A DNA stretch of 64,000 nt from Chitinophaga varians (GTDB lineage: Bacteria; Bacteroidota; Bacteroidia; Chitinophagales; Chitinophagaceae), in contig NZ_JACVFB010000004.1 in assembly GCF_014529945.1 (NCBI RefSeq), positions 496,001-560,000 on the forward strand. The letters are read 5' to 3'. Of the stretch, positions 32,984 to 42,196 are shown piece after piece. Under the pieces are notes generated by a model. The model made no database searches. It was not told the DNA's origin and saw only the letters and a list, made by a program, of their open reading frames with translations. Numbering within the stretch: the first letter of the stretch is position 1; the number at the start of each line of letters is the position of its first letter. The position numbers were made by a program, and so were the translations under genes.

Positions 32984-34279
32984 TTAGCGCATTAACCAGT
33001 TTTTGAACGCATCATAATCTGCCGGCAGTAACGTGGCATTTTTTTCTTTACCATAAAGCGACATCACGCGGGGCGGTGTGTGGATCTCTTCACGCACGGC
33101 TTTGGGCGCGGTATCTTCAAATTTTACCGGGTGGGCTGTTTCCAGAAATACGCCGGTGAGCTCAGGGGCCTGCGCAAGAAATTGCTGCAAACCGAGGTAG
33201 CCTACGGCGCCGTGAGGGTCCAGCATATAGTGGTGTTCTTTCCATACCTGCTCCATAGTGCGGGCGGTATCTTTATCGGTGTAGGAGTAGGCGGTGAATT
33301 TTTCTTTCAACGCCGGCAGGCTGTTGCCGAATAACTGTAATATCCGTACGAAATTGCTGGGATCGGCCACGTCCATGGCGTTGGACAGGGTGGGCACTGC
33401 TTTGCCTGGTTCGTACTGGCCGTTCTGCATGAAGCGTGGCACGGTATCGTTGACATTAGTGGCGGCAACAAAATGAGACACGGGTAATCCGATGGCGGCG
33501 GCCATCATGCCGGCGCAGATGTTGCCGAAATTGCCACTGGGCACGGCAAACACCAGCCTTGGATGCGCCGCTTTCATCTGTTTGTAAGCCAGGAAATAAT
33601 AAAACATCTGCGGCAGCCAGCGGGCCACATTGATGGAGTTGGCTGAAGTAAGCTGCCGGCGTGATTGTATATCGGCGTCAAGGAAAGCGCTTTTCACCAT
33701 ACGCTGACAGTCATCAAAGGTGCCTTGCACTTCCAGCGCGCGGATATTGCCGCCGAGGGTGGTCAGTTGTTTTTCCTGTAGGGTGCTGACTTTTTGAGAA
33801 GGGTAGAGGATCACCACATCTACGCCGGGAACATTATAAAAGCCGCTGGCCACAGCGCCGCCGGTGTCGCCGGAGGTGGCTACCAGCACGGTTACCGGGC
33901 GGTTGCTGCTACGACGGAAATAGCCGAGGCAGCCGGCCATGAAACGGGCGCCTACATCTTTAAAAGCAAGGGTAGGGCCGTGAAAAAGCTCGAGTGCATA
34001 AGTGTGGCCGGTGACCTTTTGTACCGGAAAAGGAAAATGCAGCGTATCGTTCACTATCTTTTTCAGCGCGGCTTCGGGTATCTCATCACCAATAAAAGGG
34101 CGGATCACTTCATAGCCGATCTCCTGGTCTGTATATTTGTGCAGGTGCGTGATAAATTCCGGGTCCAGCGAAGGTATCTGCTCCGGGAAATATAATCCTT
34201 TGTCCGGTGCAATGCCTTGTATAACGGCGGTTTCGAATGATGCCTGGTACTTTGAATCCTGTAAACTGTAATACTGCAT
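32984..34279 (-). CDS. thrC: threonine synthase
   Basis: ThrC converts O-phosphohomoserine to threonine with PLP. From ATG 34279 the protein has 431 residues, with the PLP lysine Lys107 in HGPTLAFKDVGARFM, the glycine-rich phosphate loop ATSGDTGGAVASGF, and VPSGNFGNICAG. A longer ORF from 34372 would overlap thrB and is rejected; the chosen start is 19 bases past the thrB stop. The third gene of thrABC. Confidence 0.96.
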   Translation of the reverse strand: MQYYSLQDSKYQASFETAVIQGIAPDKGLYFPEQIPSLDPEFITHLHKYTDQEIGYEVIRPFIGDEIPEAALKKIVNDTLHFPFPVQKVTGHTYALELFHGPTLAFKDVGARFMAGCLGYFRRSSNRPVTVLVATSGDTGGAVASGFYNVPGVDVVILYPSQKVSTLQEKQLTTLGGNIRALEVQGTFDDCQRMVKSAFLDADIQSRRQLTSANSINVARWLPQMFYYFLAYKQMKAAHPRLVFAVPSGNFGNICAGMMAAAIGLPVSHFVAATNVNDTVPRFMQNGQYEPGKAVPTLSNAMDVADPSNFVRILQLFGNSLPALKEKFTAYSYTDKDTARTMEQVWKEHHYMLDPHGAVGYLGLQQFLAQAPELTGVFLETAHPVKFEDTAPKAVREEIHTPPRVMSLYGKEKNATLLPADYDAFKNWLMR

Positions 34280-34298
34280 GCGATATGGATTGGTGAAA

Positions 34299-35225
34299 TT
34301 AGTCAATGATTTTAACGCCGGCGGTGTTGATGCGTGACACATATATTTTATAGTCCACTCCCAGTGGCGCATATACGTTGTTCATGGTTTCGGCTACGCT
34401 ACGGGCGTTGGCTTCGCCTTTGCTGAGCATGAATACGGAAGGGCCGGAGCCGGAAATTCCGCCGCCGAGGGCGCCGGCTTCCTTGCATTTGAGCTTCAGC
34501 TCCTGAAAGGCCGGTATAAGGATAGACCGTACCGGCTCCACGATCACGTCTTCCAGTGAACGGCTGATCAGGTCATAGTCCTCCTGATAGAGTGCTGCTA
34601 CCATGGCGCCTACATTGCCCCACTGGCGAATGGCGTCTGTCATCAGTACTTTTTGTTTGAGTATCTCACGGGCATCGGAAGTTTTAACTTCTATCTGTGG
34701 ATGGATAACGGTCACCCACAGCTCAGGGGGCGTATGCAGCGTGGTGATGTCCAGCGGGCGGTAGCTGCGTACCAGCGTAAATCCGCCGAGGATGGCCGGT
34801 GCCACATTGTCGGCATGCGCAGAGCCACAGGCCAGTCTTTCTCCTTCCATGGCGAAACGTACCAGTTGCTTTTTGGTGAAGGGTTCGCCCAGCAGGTGGT
34901 TGGCGGCTACTACGGCGCCGGCGCTGCTGGCGGCGCTGGACCCGATGCCGCTGCCGGGATGGATATGTTTGAAGATCTCTATTTCGATGCCCGTATCAGG
35001 ATGGTCATATTTCTGTAGTAATGCCTGAACAGCCACGCTGGCCACGTTTTTGGCGGGGTCAACGGGCAGGTCGGCGCCATGCACGGCTTTGATACGGATG
35101 CCGGGTGCGCTGGTGCGGCGAAGAATCATTTCATCGCCGGGGGCGTCCATCGCCAGACCGATTACGTCGAAGCCACAGGCTACGTTGGCAACAGTGCCGG
35201 GTGCGAATACTTTTATGCTTTCCAT
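34299..35225 (-). CDS. thrB: homoserine kinase
   Basis: ThrB phosphorylates homoserine. The 308-residue GHMP kinase has the ATP-binding motif PGSGIGSSAASSAGAV, an N-terminal VFAPGTVANVACGFDVIG and the C-terminal GGGISGSGPSVFML. It lies between thrA and thrC. A small hairpin GTTGC/GCAAC occurs in the 75-base gap from thrA. Confidence 0.97.
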   Translation of the reverse strand: MESIKVFAPGTVANVACGFDVIGLAMDAPGDEMILRRTSAPGIRIKAVHGADLPVDPAKNVASVAVQALLQKYDHPDTGIEIEIFKHIHPGSGIGSSAASSAGAVVAANHLLGEPFTKKQLVRFAMEGERLACGSAHADNVAPAILGGFTLVRSYRPLDITTLHTPPELWVTVIHPQIEVKTSDAREILKQKVLMTDAIRQWGNVGAMVAALYQEDYDLISRSLEDVIVEPVRSILIPAFQELKLKCKEAGALGGGISGSGPSVFMLSKGEANARSVAETMNNVYAPLGVDYKIYVSRINTAGVKIID

Positions 35226-35300
35226 ATGGGAAGGGTTGCGTTCATTAATTTAATCATTAGTGTTGCTTGTGCAACGAGGTGACAGAGATTTAACAGGCCA

Positions 35301-37745
35301 TTACAAGCGGGCGGACCGGATAATGTCTGCAAAAATCCCGGAGGCGGTGACGTCTGCACCGGCTCCTGCGCCTTTTACAATCAGTGGTTGCTCCTGATAC
35401 CGGTTGGTGGTGTAAAGCACGATATTGTCTTTGCCTTCCAGTTTATAGAAGGGATGATCAGGTGCTACACATTGCAGGCCTACGGAAGCCTGGCCATCGG
35501 CATAACGGGCCACGAACTTCAGTCTTTTGCCGGCATTGGCAGCTTCGTGGTACAACTGCTGAAAATGATCGGCGTGTTCATCCAGTGTTTCGTAGAAGTC
35601 CGCTACAGATGGTGCATCCAGACAGGCATCCGGCAGGAAAGAGTGATTGGTGATATCGTTCATTTCGATAGCGGCGCCACTTTCGCGGGCCAGGATGAGG
35701 ATTTTACGCATCACGTCTTTGCCGCTGAGGTCAATACGTGGGTCTGGTTCAGTGTACCCTTCGTCCTGCGCGGCTTTTACCACACTACGGAAGCTGTTGC
35801 CGTTCACAAAATGATTGAATACAAAGTTGAGGCTGCCGGAGAGTACTGCTTCGATGCTCTGTACCCTGTCGCCGCTCCTGACAAGGTCATTGAGCGTGTT
35901 GATAACAGGCAGGCCTGCGCCGACGTTGGTTTCGAAAAGGAAAGAGGCATTGTATTTACGGGCCAGGTCTTTCAGCTTTTTATAGTAGGCATAGTCAGAT
36001 GAACAGGCGATTTTATTGCAGGTCACCACAGAGATGCCATGCTGAAGGAACTCATGGTATACGGCCGCTACTTCGCCGCTGGCGGTGTTGTCTACAAAAA
36101 CACTGTTGCGCAGGTTCATGGATTTGATGCGGTCCACGAAGGTAGGCAAGTCCATGGCGTCGCCCTGTGCCAGCTGGTTTTTCCAGTCGTTGAGACCGAT
36201 GCCGTATTCGCTGAACAGGGCGTTTTTGCTGTTGGCCATACCGGCCACTCTTATCTGTAATCCCAGTTCTTCCTGCAGGTAATGTTGCTGTTGTTGCAGT
36301 TGTTCCAGTAGTTTGCTGCCTACGTTGCCTACACCGGCCACGAACAGGTTGACCTGTTTGAGCGGTGCCTCGAAAAACGCTTCATGTATCAGGTTGAGCG
36401 CTTTTTTGAGATCGGGTTTGTTGATCACTGCGGAGATGTTTTTCTCCGTAGAGCCTTGTGCGATAGCCCGAACATTGACGCCATTGCGGCCGAGGGTGCC
36501 GAACAGTTTGCCGCTGGTGCCGTGATGGTTTTTCATTTTGTCGCCCACCACTGCCACAATGCACAGGTCTTTTTCGACTTGTAGCGGCTCGATGCGTTTT
36601 TCGTGTATTTCCTGCGCGAATTCGCTGTCCACGGCGGTTTTGGCTTTCAGCATGTCTGCCTCGTGTATGCCTACTGTGATAGAGTGTTCGGAAGAACTCT
36701 GCGTAATGAAAATAACGTTGATGCGTTCCTGTAAGAGCGCTTCAAACAGTCTTTTGGAAAAGCCGGGGATACCGACCATGCCGCTCCCTTCGAGGGTGAG
36801 CAGTGATATATGTTGAATGCCGGAGATGCCGGTCACCGGGAAAGAACGTTCTTCTGTGTCCTGTATCAGGGTGCCGTAATCTTCCGGGGCAAAAGTATTT
36901 TTGATCCAGATGGGAATTCGTTTATCCATCACCGGTTGTATGGTAGGGGGGTAGATTACTTTGGCGCCGAAGTGCGACAGTTCCATCGCTTCTTCATAAG
37001 AGATGTGTGCGATGGGGAGCGCCTGGGATACCAGCCGCGGATCGGCGGTCATCATGCCGCTGACATCTGTCCAGATATCGAGGCAGTCGGCGTGGAGGGC
37101 TGCCGCGATGATGGCGGCGGTATAGTCGGAGCCGCCGCGGCCCAGGGTAGTGGTGTCGCCGTTGGGGGCAGCGGCCACAAAGCCTGGCAGCACCACGTAG
37201 TCTGCCGGATGTTGGGCAAAATATTCAGTAATGTGGTGGTTGGTGGCCTGAAAGTTCACGGCGGCGTGGCCATAATTATTATCGGTAACAATCAGTTCGC
37301 GGCTGTCTTTACAGGTAGCGGAGAAGCCCAGCTGTTTGAGTTTTTCGGCAACGATCACACAGGAGATCAGTTCGCCGTAACTCATGATTTTGTCGAGTGA
37401 GCGGGCGCTTAGTTCGCCTACCTGAAAAATGCCATCACACAGGTTTTCCAGGGTGTTGAGTTTTTTCTTCAGTTGGCTGATCATGCTGCTTTGCGCAGTG
37501 ATAGGGAACAATTCGCGGATAGTGTCCAGGTGTCTGTTTTCTATTTCCTGTAATACGGACTTGTATTGTTCCTGGCCTTCACCGGCCAGTTGTCCGCAGC
37601 GTATAAGCTTGTCCGTAGTGCCGCCCAGTGCAGATACGACGATAGCATAACGGCCGGCCGGCTTATTTTTTTGGAGGATTTGACAAACCTGGTCTATGGC
37701 TTTGGCGCTTCCGACAGAAGTGCCGCCAAACTTAAGTACTTGCAT
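35301..37745 (-). CDS. thrA: bifunctional aspartokinase / homoserine dehydrogenase
   Basis: The 814-residue fusion catalyses the first and third steps of the threonine pathway. The aspartokinase half begins VLKFGGTSVGS (residues 3-13) and has the ACT regulatory domains at about 310-455 (SMVGIPGFSKRLFEAL). The dehydrogenase half begins near residue 463 (NLFVAGVGNVGSKLLEQL) and includes DNTASGEVAAVY, FETNVGAGLPVI and the catalytic block DEGYTEPDPRIDLSGKDVMRK. ThrA proteins of this type are feedback inhibited by threonine. A candidate leader peptide ends 12 bases upstream. Confidence 0.97.
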   Translation of the reverse strand: MQVLKFGGTSVGSAKAIDQVCQILQKNKPAGRYAIVVSALGGTTDKLIRCGQLAGEGQEQYKSVLQEIENRHLDTIRELFPITAQSSMISQLKKKLNTLENLCDGIFQVGELSARSLDKIMSYGELISCVIVAEKLKQLGFSATCKDSRELIVTDNNYGHAAVNFQATNHHITEYFAQHPADYVVLPGFVAAAPNGDTTTLGRGGSDYTAAIIAAALHADCLDIWTDVSGMMTADPRLVSQALPIAHISYEEAMELSHFGAKVIYPPTIQPVMDKRIPIWIKNTFAPEDYGTLIQDTEERSFPVTGISGIQHISLLTLEGSGMVGIPGFSKRLFEALLQERINVIFITQSSSEHSITVGIHEADMLKAKTAVDSEFAQEIHEKRIEPLQVEKDLCIVAVVGDKMKNHHGTSGKLFGTLGRNGVNVRAIAQGSTEKNISAVINKPDLKKALNLIHEAFFEAPLKQVNLFVAGVGNVGSKLLEQLQQQQHYLQEELGLQIRVAGMANSKNALFSEYGIGLNDWKNQLAQGDAMDLPTFVDRIKSMNLRNSVFVDNTASGEVAAVYHEFLQHGISVVTCNKIACSSDYAYYKKLKDLARKYNASFLFETNVGAGLPVINTLNDLVRSGDRVQSIEAVLSGSLNFVFNHFVNGNSFRSVVKAAQDEGYTEPDPRIDLSGKDVMRKILILARESGAAIEMNDITNHSFLPDACLDAPSVADFYETLDEHADHFQQLYHEAANAGKRLKFVARYADGQASVGLQCVAPDHPFYKLEGKDNIVLYTTNRYQEQPLIVKGAGAGADVTASGIFADIIRSARL

Positions 37746-37757
37746 AGTGAATAAAGT

Positions 37758-37880
37758 TTATACGAATGGATATTCCGGGTTTCCGGTGGTTACCACGGCT
37801 GTGGTCGCTGGATGATATGTGTATATTAACCCCGCCTTGGGGTTGTAATGGTGGTGGTCGTAATAATAGTGCTCAGGCAT
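37758..37880 (-). CDS. candidate thr operon leader peptide
   Basis: A 40-codon ORF starts with ATG at 37880; the same frame is open to 37958. It ends only 12 bases before thrA. The peptide has a Tyr/His run (HYYYDHHHYNP) and then a Thr-rich end (ATTAVVTTGNPEYPFV), reminiscent of leader peptides such as E. coli ThrL. The hairpin AACCCC-aaggc-GGGGTT (about 37828-37844) lies inside the codons for NPKAGL, and ACCAC/GTGGT lies in the Thr segment. No terminator is seen between ORF and thrA, so any regulation may be translational. Function is inferred. Confidence 0.45.
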   Translation of the reverse strand: MPEHYYYDHHHYNPKAGLIYTYHPATTAVVTTGNPEYPFV

Positions 37881-38234
37881 TCCCGCTGGAAGGAGGGAGT
37901 GGCGGAGGAGAGATGATATGTAGCTATTGCTTGCACTATTATGACGATTGTGTAACAAAAGTCTGGAATTCTACCGGTAAATAAAAGTGCAGTGGGGATA
38001 TTTTTAAATAATCTAAATAATGTTTGTTTGTTTAGATTTTGTTTAATTATTGTTATTTGTATTGAATTTTTATGTTGTTTACTGCGATTTATTTGATGGA
38101 GATTGATGCGTATTTATACGGTTTGTACTATCTGAAAGATATTTTAAAGACATTTTTATGACAATTGTGGACAAAAACAAGGCAAATTATACCTGTTGTT
38201 TTGTCATGAAAAGCGTGACAATGGCAACGTCAAA

Positions 38235-38266
38235 CAAAAAAGCGGTGATCATCCTGATCAGCCGCT
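38235..38266 (-). terminator. intrinsic terminator downstream of VCBS-like protein gene
   Basis: On the minus strand AGCGGCTGATCA pairs with TGATCACCGCT with one bulge, followed by six T residues (A-tract 38236-38241 on the plus strand). It lies about 40 bases past the stop at 38304. Confidence 0.8.
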
Positions 38267-38303
38267 GATGAATAAATGAAAACGCATGGTAGCCCCCGGG
38301 AGA

Positions 38304-38966
38304 TCAATAATAAATCGTCTCCTTACATCCCGGAATATGCAGTTTATTTTCCCCGAATTCAAAGGTGTCCAGCAGGGGAAGGGTCGTAAAGGTGTGTTTA
38401 TATTGTTTGCGGCTTTTCTTTGGCTGGGTATTAGGCTCTTCATCACAGCCGCCGTCGGGAACGACTGATATCACCACGTCGCCGGTAGAAAAGTTGATTT
38501 CGAAGATCTGCGCACCCCAACAGTTCGTGTTCAGCGAGGTCCGGGAGCCAATCAGGTACCAGTTGTCCTGCTGAAAGCGAAAGATATGGGTGTATTGTGT
38601 CAGGTTTCTGCCGCCTGGATATTCTTCCTGTTTGAGCACGATAGTATTACGGTTGATGGCGAGGTCTTTCACCTCGGTATACTGCGGCATGGAGTGGGCA
38701 GGCAGAATGGCCAGCACTTTTTGTTTCCAGAGACTTAATTCCCCGTTGGTGGTCCGGCAGATATATAATATCCGCTTAAAATTATCTTCCTTATCGGGTT
38801 CAGTGTCATAGATCATTACCTGTTCGTCTTTGCCGTCTTTATCCAGATCGCCGGTGGCCTCGGCCACTTTTTTATAACTTTTGGGGACATGCAGCGGTTG
38901 GTTGGGTGCATTTGTCTGTGCCAGTACGGTGAGGGGCAACAAAAACAATAACAATAAATATTTCAT
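38304..38966 (-). CDS. exported hypothetical protein with VCBS-like calcium motif
   Basis: From ATG 38966 the protein has 220 residues; an in-frame ATG at 38987 would add seven. A signal peptide covers about 1-18 (LLLLFLLPLTVLAQ). The mature start contains ATGDLDKDGKDEQVMI, a D-x-D-x-D-G-type loop seen in FG-GAP/VCBS repeats and EF-like calcium loops. The remainder has WYLIGSRTSLNTNCWGAQIFEINFSTGDVVIS, here cited in part (FEINFSTGDVVI). It is probably periplasmic or cell-surface. No function is known. Confidence 0.7.
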   Translation of the reverse strand: MKYLLLLFLLPLTVLAQTNAPNQPLHVPKSYKKVAEATGDLDKDGKDEQVMIYDTEPDKEDNFKRILYICRTTNGELSLWKQKVLAILPAHSMPQYTEVKDLAINRNTIVLKQEEYPGGRNLTQYTHIFRFQQDNWYLIGSRTSLNTNCWGAQIFEINFSTGDVVISVVPDGGCDEEPNTQPKKSRKQYKHTFTTLPLLDTFEFGENKLHIPGCKETIYY

Positions 38967-39442
38967 GATATATAGTCTAAAGAACACTAAGATAGTTTTT
39001 TATGGTTTTCCATAAAAGCGGGATGTACGGTTTCAGGTGCTAACATTTTTGTGCTAAAACAATAATTTACTTGGAAGGAAATAAAATATCCTTAACTTTA
39101 GCTGACTAAATTATTTGCCACTTGTCCGTTTCACTGAAATATACAAGCAACAGTCAGCTGAACTACTACTTTCTCATGGCCACCCTCGCCATGGATTCGG
39201 CTTTGGCATAACCCTTCCGAAACAGCCCCTTCCGGCTGCTTTTCCTGTTTATAACGCGTAACTTTGTAATAGCTTTTTCCTATCGCTATTGCCGCATGTG
39301 CGCACCTCGTTTTACCGGCAATTTGTCTTTTAGCATCAGCCTTTATTGTGCTGCGCGATAATATCCAATACAGCAAGTTTTTGCAGTCATACACCAATTC
39401 AATATTACATACACCAAAACAATCTTTTAATCGATACGCGTT
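38967..39442. other. divergent intergenic region before hmgA
   Basis: The 476 bases separate the divergent VCBS-like gene and hmgA. TTGG (39071-39074), 18 bases, TAACTTTA (39093-39100) is a weak promoter-like pair, and TAACTTTG at 39259-39266 is a perfect -7 word without an upstream box. A minus-strand ORF (39131-39460) overlaps hmgA and lacks protein-like composition. No RNA element was recognised. Confidence 0.5.
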
Positions 39443-40600
39443 ATGCCACATTATCATCAACTAGGACAAATCCCACATAAACGGCATACCCAGTTCCGCA
39501 AACCGGACGGGGGACTGTATTCGGAACAATTGTTTTCTACGGAAGGTTTTTCTTCCAATTCCAGCCTCTTGTATCATTGTCATCCGCCTACCGAAATTGT
39601 GAAAGTGGACGAGCCATATTCTGTGGCGCCCAGGGTAGCGGAAGAAAAGATGCTGAAGCATCGCAGTTTTCAGGGCTTTAACATCCAACCGGAAGACGAC
39701 TTTCTGAAAAGCCGTAAAGCAGTACTGGTAAATAACGACCTGCATATTGTGCTGGCCGCGCCACGGAAAAGCATGGAAACGTACTTCTACAAGAATGCGG
39801 ACGCCGATGAAATGATCTTTGTGCACGAAGGCAGCGGACTGCTGAAAACACAATACGGGCAACTGGAATTCGGCTACGGCGATTATCTCATGATTCCCCG
39901 CGGTACCATTTATCAGATCACTTTCGCGACGGAAAACAATCGTCTCTTTATCGTGGAATCGTTTAGCCCTATGCGTTACCCGAAAAGGTATCTCAGCAAA
40001 TACGGGCAGCTGCTGGAGCACGCGCCTTATTGCGAGCGCGATATCCGCCAGCCGAAGAATCTGGAAACCATTGACCAGGAGGGAGATTTCCTGATCAACA
40101 TCAAAAAGAAAGGCGTGATTTACCCCATTCATTATAAACATCATCCTTTTGATGTGATCGGATGGGATGGTTGCGAATATCCTTTCGCTTTCTCTATTCA
40201 CGATTTTGAACCTATCACAGGTAGGGTGCATCAGCCACCGCCGGTACATCAGACATTTGAAGGCAACAATTTCGTGGTATGTTCTTTCTGTCCGCGTTTG
40301 TTCGATTATCATCCGCAGGCCATCCCGGCGCCTTACAATCACAGCAATATTGACAGCGACGAGGTGCTCTATTATGTAGATGGCGACTTTATGAGCCGTA
40401 AGCACGTTACCCGTGGCATGATCACCCTGCATCCGGCCGGTATTCCGCATGGCCCGCATCCGGGCGCTGTAGAGAAGAGCATTGGCGCTAAAGAAACCAA
40501 AGAACTGGCGGTAATGGTGGACACCTTCCATCCGTTGCAGATCACCGAAGCAGCGCTGGGCATTGAAGACGGCGGTTATGTGATGAGCTGGGCAGAATAA
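39443..40600 (+). CDS. hmgA: homogentisate 1,2-dioxygenase
   Basis: HmgA opens the ring of homogentisate to maleylacetoacetate in tyrosine catabolism, using Fe(II). The 385-residue protein is a cupin-fold enzyme with N-terminal GQIPHKRHTQFRKPDG and conserved DEMIFVHEGSG, HPFDVIGWDGCEYPFAF, FCPRLFDYHPQAIPAPYNHSN (iron site region) and LHPAGIPHGPHPG. Bacteroidota and plant-like HmgA proteins have this size. It precedes hppD by 74 bases on the same strand and together they cover two successive steps. Confidence 0.95.
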   Translation: MPHYHQLGQIPHKRHTQFRKPDGGLYSEQLFSTEGFSSNSSLLYHCHPPTEIVKVDEPYSVAPRVAEEKMLKHRSFQGFNIQPEDDFLKSRKAVLVNNDLHIVLAAPRKSMETYFYKNADADEMIFVHEGSGLLKTQYGQLEFGYGDYLMIPRGTIYQITFATENNRLFIVESFSPMRYPKRYLSKYGQLLEHAPYCERDIRQPKNLETIDQEGDFLINIKKKGVIYPIHYKHHPFDVIGWDGCEYPFAFSIHDFEPITGRVHQPPPVHQTFEGNNFVVCSFCPRLFDYHPQAIPAPYNHSNIDSDEVLYYVDGDFMSRKHVTRGMITLHPAGIPHGPHPGAVEKSIGAKETKELAVMVDTFHPLQITEAALGIEDGGYVMSWAE

Positions 40601-40674
40601 AATGCTGAATCAGAAAAAGATCAACAGATAAACACCAAAACAACTTAAACAACAAAAATCTAAAACACTGAATT

Positions 40675-41805
40675 ATGGAAACCGCAGTAGCAAACGCTTC
40701 CAACCTGACCGGTCAGCAGGACTTTCTGCCATTGAACGGTACTGATTATGTTGAGTTTTACGTAGGAAACGCAAAACAGGCAGCCCACTATTATAAGACC
40801 GCTTTCGGTTTTCAGTCAGTGGCCTATGCCGGTCCTGAAACCGGTGTAAAAGACCGGACTTCCTATGTGTTGGTACAAAACAAACTGCGCTTCGTGCTGA
40901 CCACCTCCCTGTTGCCCGATACCGACATCGCCCGCCACGTGGCCAAACATGGCGACGGTGTGAAAGTACTGGCGCTCTGGGTAGACGACGCCCGTTCTGC
41001 TTTCGAGGAGACTGTTAAACGCGGTGCTACTCCTTACCTGGAGCCGATCGTGGAAAAAGATGAATTCGGCGAAGTGGTGCGCAGTGGTATTCAGACTTAC
41101 GGCGATACCGTACACCTTTTTATAGAACGCAAGAACTATAACGGTCCGTTCCTGCCGGGTTACAAAGAATGGAAAACCGCCTACAATCCTGCCGATGCCG
41201 GTTTGCAATATGTAGACCATTGTGTGGGCAACGTAGGCTGGAATGAAATGAATACCTGGGTATCTTTCTATGAACGCACGATGGGCTTCAAAAACCTGAT
41301 CTCGTTCGACGACAGCGATATCTCCACTGAATACTCGGCACTCATGAGTAAAGTAATGAGTAACGGTAACGGTCGTGTGAAATTCCCGATCAACGAACCG
41401 GCGGAAGGAAAGAAAAAATCCCAGATCGAAGAGTACCTGGATTTCTATGGTGGTCCCGGCGTACAGCACGTCGCGATCGCTACCAATGATATCATCCAAA
41501 CCGTTTCCGATCTGCAGGCCCGTGGCGTAGAGTTCCTGACCGTGCCCGGCAGCTATTATGATACGCTGCTGGAAAGAGTCGGTACGATCGATGAGTCTAT
41601 CGAGCCGCTGCGTAAGCTCGGTATCCTGGTCGACCGTGATGATGAAGGATATCTGTTACAGATTTTCACCAAACCTATTCAGGACCGTCCCACCGTATTT
41701 TTTGAAATTATACAGCGTAAAGGCGCCCAGTCTTTCGGTAAAGGCAACTTCAAAGCACTGTTTGAGTCAATCGAAAGAGAACAGGCCCTGCGCGGTAATT
41801 TATAA
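40675..41805 (+). CDS. hppD: 4-hydroxyphenylpyruvate dioxygenase
   Basis: The enzyme makes homogentisate, the substrate of the HmgA encoded just upstream. The 376-residue protein has two vicinal-oxygen-chelate domains; the iron ligands are visible as His in YVDHCVGNVG, His in PGVQHVAIATNDI and Glu in TVFFEIIQRKG. The N-terminal domain (DYVEFYVGNAKQAAHYY) is the degenerate half. hmgA and hppD form a tyrosine-degradation operon closed by the terminator at 41904. Confidence 0.97.
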   Translation: METAVANASNLTGQQDFLPLNGTDYVEFYVGNAKQAAHYYKTAFGFQSVAYAGPETGVKDRTSYVLVQNKLRFVLTTSLLPDTDIARHVAKHGDGVKVLALWVDDARSAFEETVKRGATPYLEPIVEKDEFGEVVRSGIQTYGDTVHLFIERKNYNGPFLPGYKEWKTAYNPADAGLQYVDHCVGNVGWNEMNTWVSFYERTMGFKNLISFDDSDISTEYSALMSKVMSNGNGRVKFPINEPAEGKKKSQIEEYLDFYGGPGVQHVAIATNDIIQTVSDLQARGVEFLTVPGSYYDTLLERVGTIDESIEPLRKLGILVDRDDEGYLLQIFTKPIQDRPTVFFEIIQRKGAQSFGKGNFKALFESIEREQALRGNL

Positions 41806-42196
41806 TTGTTAAGATAGCATAGAAGCCCCTTGCCCGGCTTTGGTTACAACTTCGATTTTAGGCCTGCTATATTGCTGAAGGCTAAAACAAAAACAACTCC
41901 TGCACCGCACCGCGTTTCCCGTGGTGCGGTTTTTTTCTGTCCTTCTTAAGCGTACTCATCAGGTGACTTTCGCCCCTGTCCTTATGTTGTCTAAAAGCCT
42001 GATAGAAATAATATATATGTTATAATTCATAATATATTTTTATTATCTTCACTAAAACCATTTTACGTCGTTTTCCGTAGATATATCCGACGAAAATCAA
42101 TGCTTTAAATAAAAACCATATTCCTGGCTTTTTCCCTGTTTGTATATATAATATTTTAAAATATTTAGATAGATAAATTTTTAAATATATACACCT
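41806..42196. other. intergenic region after hppD
   Basis: It contains the hppD terminator (41904-41936) and then about 250 bases of very A+T-rich sequence leading to the next plus-strand gene at 42197. No ORF or RNA element was recognised. Confidence 0.55.
41904..41936 (+). terminator. intrinsic terminator of hmgA-hppD
   Basis: ACCGCACC (41904-41911) pairs with GGTGCGGT (41923-41930), with additional inner CG pairs, and is followed by TTTTTTT. It lies about 100 bases after the hppD stop. Confidence 0.9.

Larger units (their letters stand above)
37746..38303. other. thrA upstream region
   Basis: The 558 bases hold the candidate leader ORF (37758-37880), an internal hairpin AACCCC/GGGGTT, and the terminator of the next minus-strand gene at 38235-38266. 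The middle (about 37990-38230) is A+T rich, includes AATCTAAA/TTTAGATT inverted words near 38009-38038, and shows no further coding signal. Confidence 0.6.

Noticed and set aside
34280..34372. Longer N-terminus of threonine synthase
   Set aside because: It would overlap thrB by 74 bases and family members start at MxYYS, matching ATG 34279.
37746..37760. Classical Rho-independent attenuator between the leader ORF and thrA
   Set aside because: Only 12 bases separate the leader stop and the thrA ATG; no hairpin plus T-tract fits there.
37766..37984. Plus-strand small ORF opposite the thr leader candidate, with GGAGGAGAG before an internal ATG
   Set aside because: No plus-strand gene follows it, and the Thr/Tyr/His codon pattern exists only on the minus strand.
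39461..40531. 356-codon minus-strand ORF inside hmgA
   Set aside because: hmgA is supported by family motifs on the plus strand; the antisense product has none.
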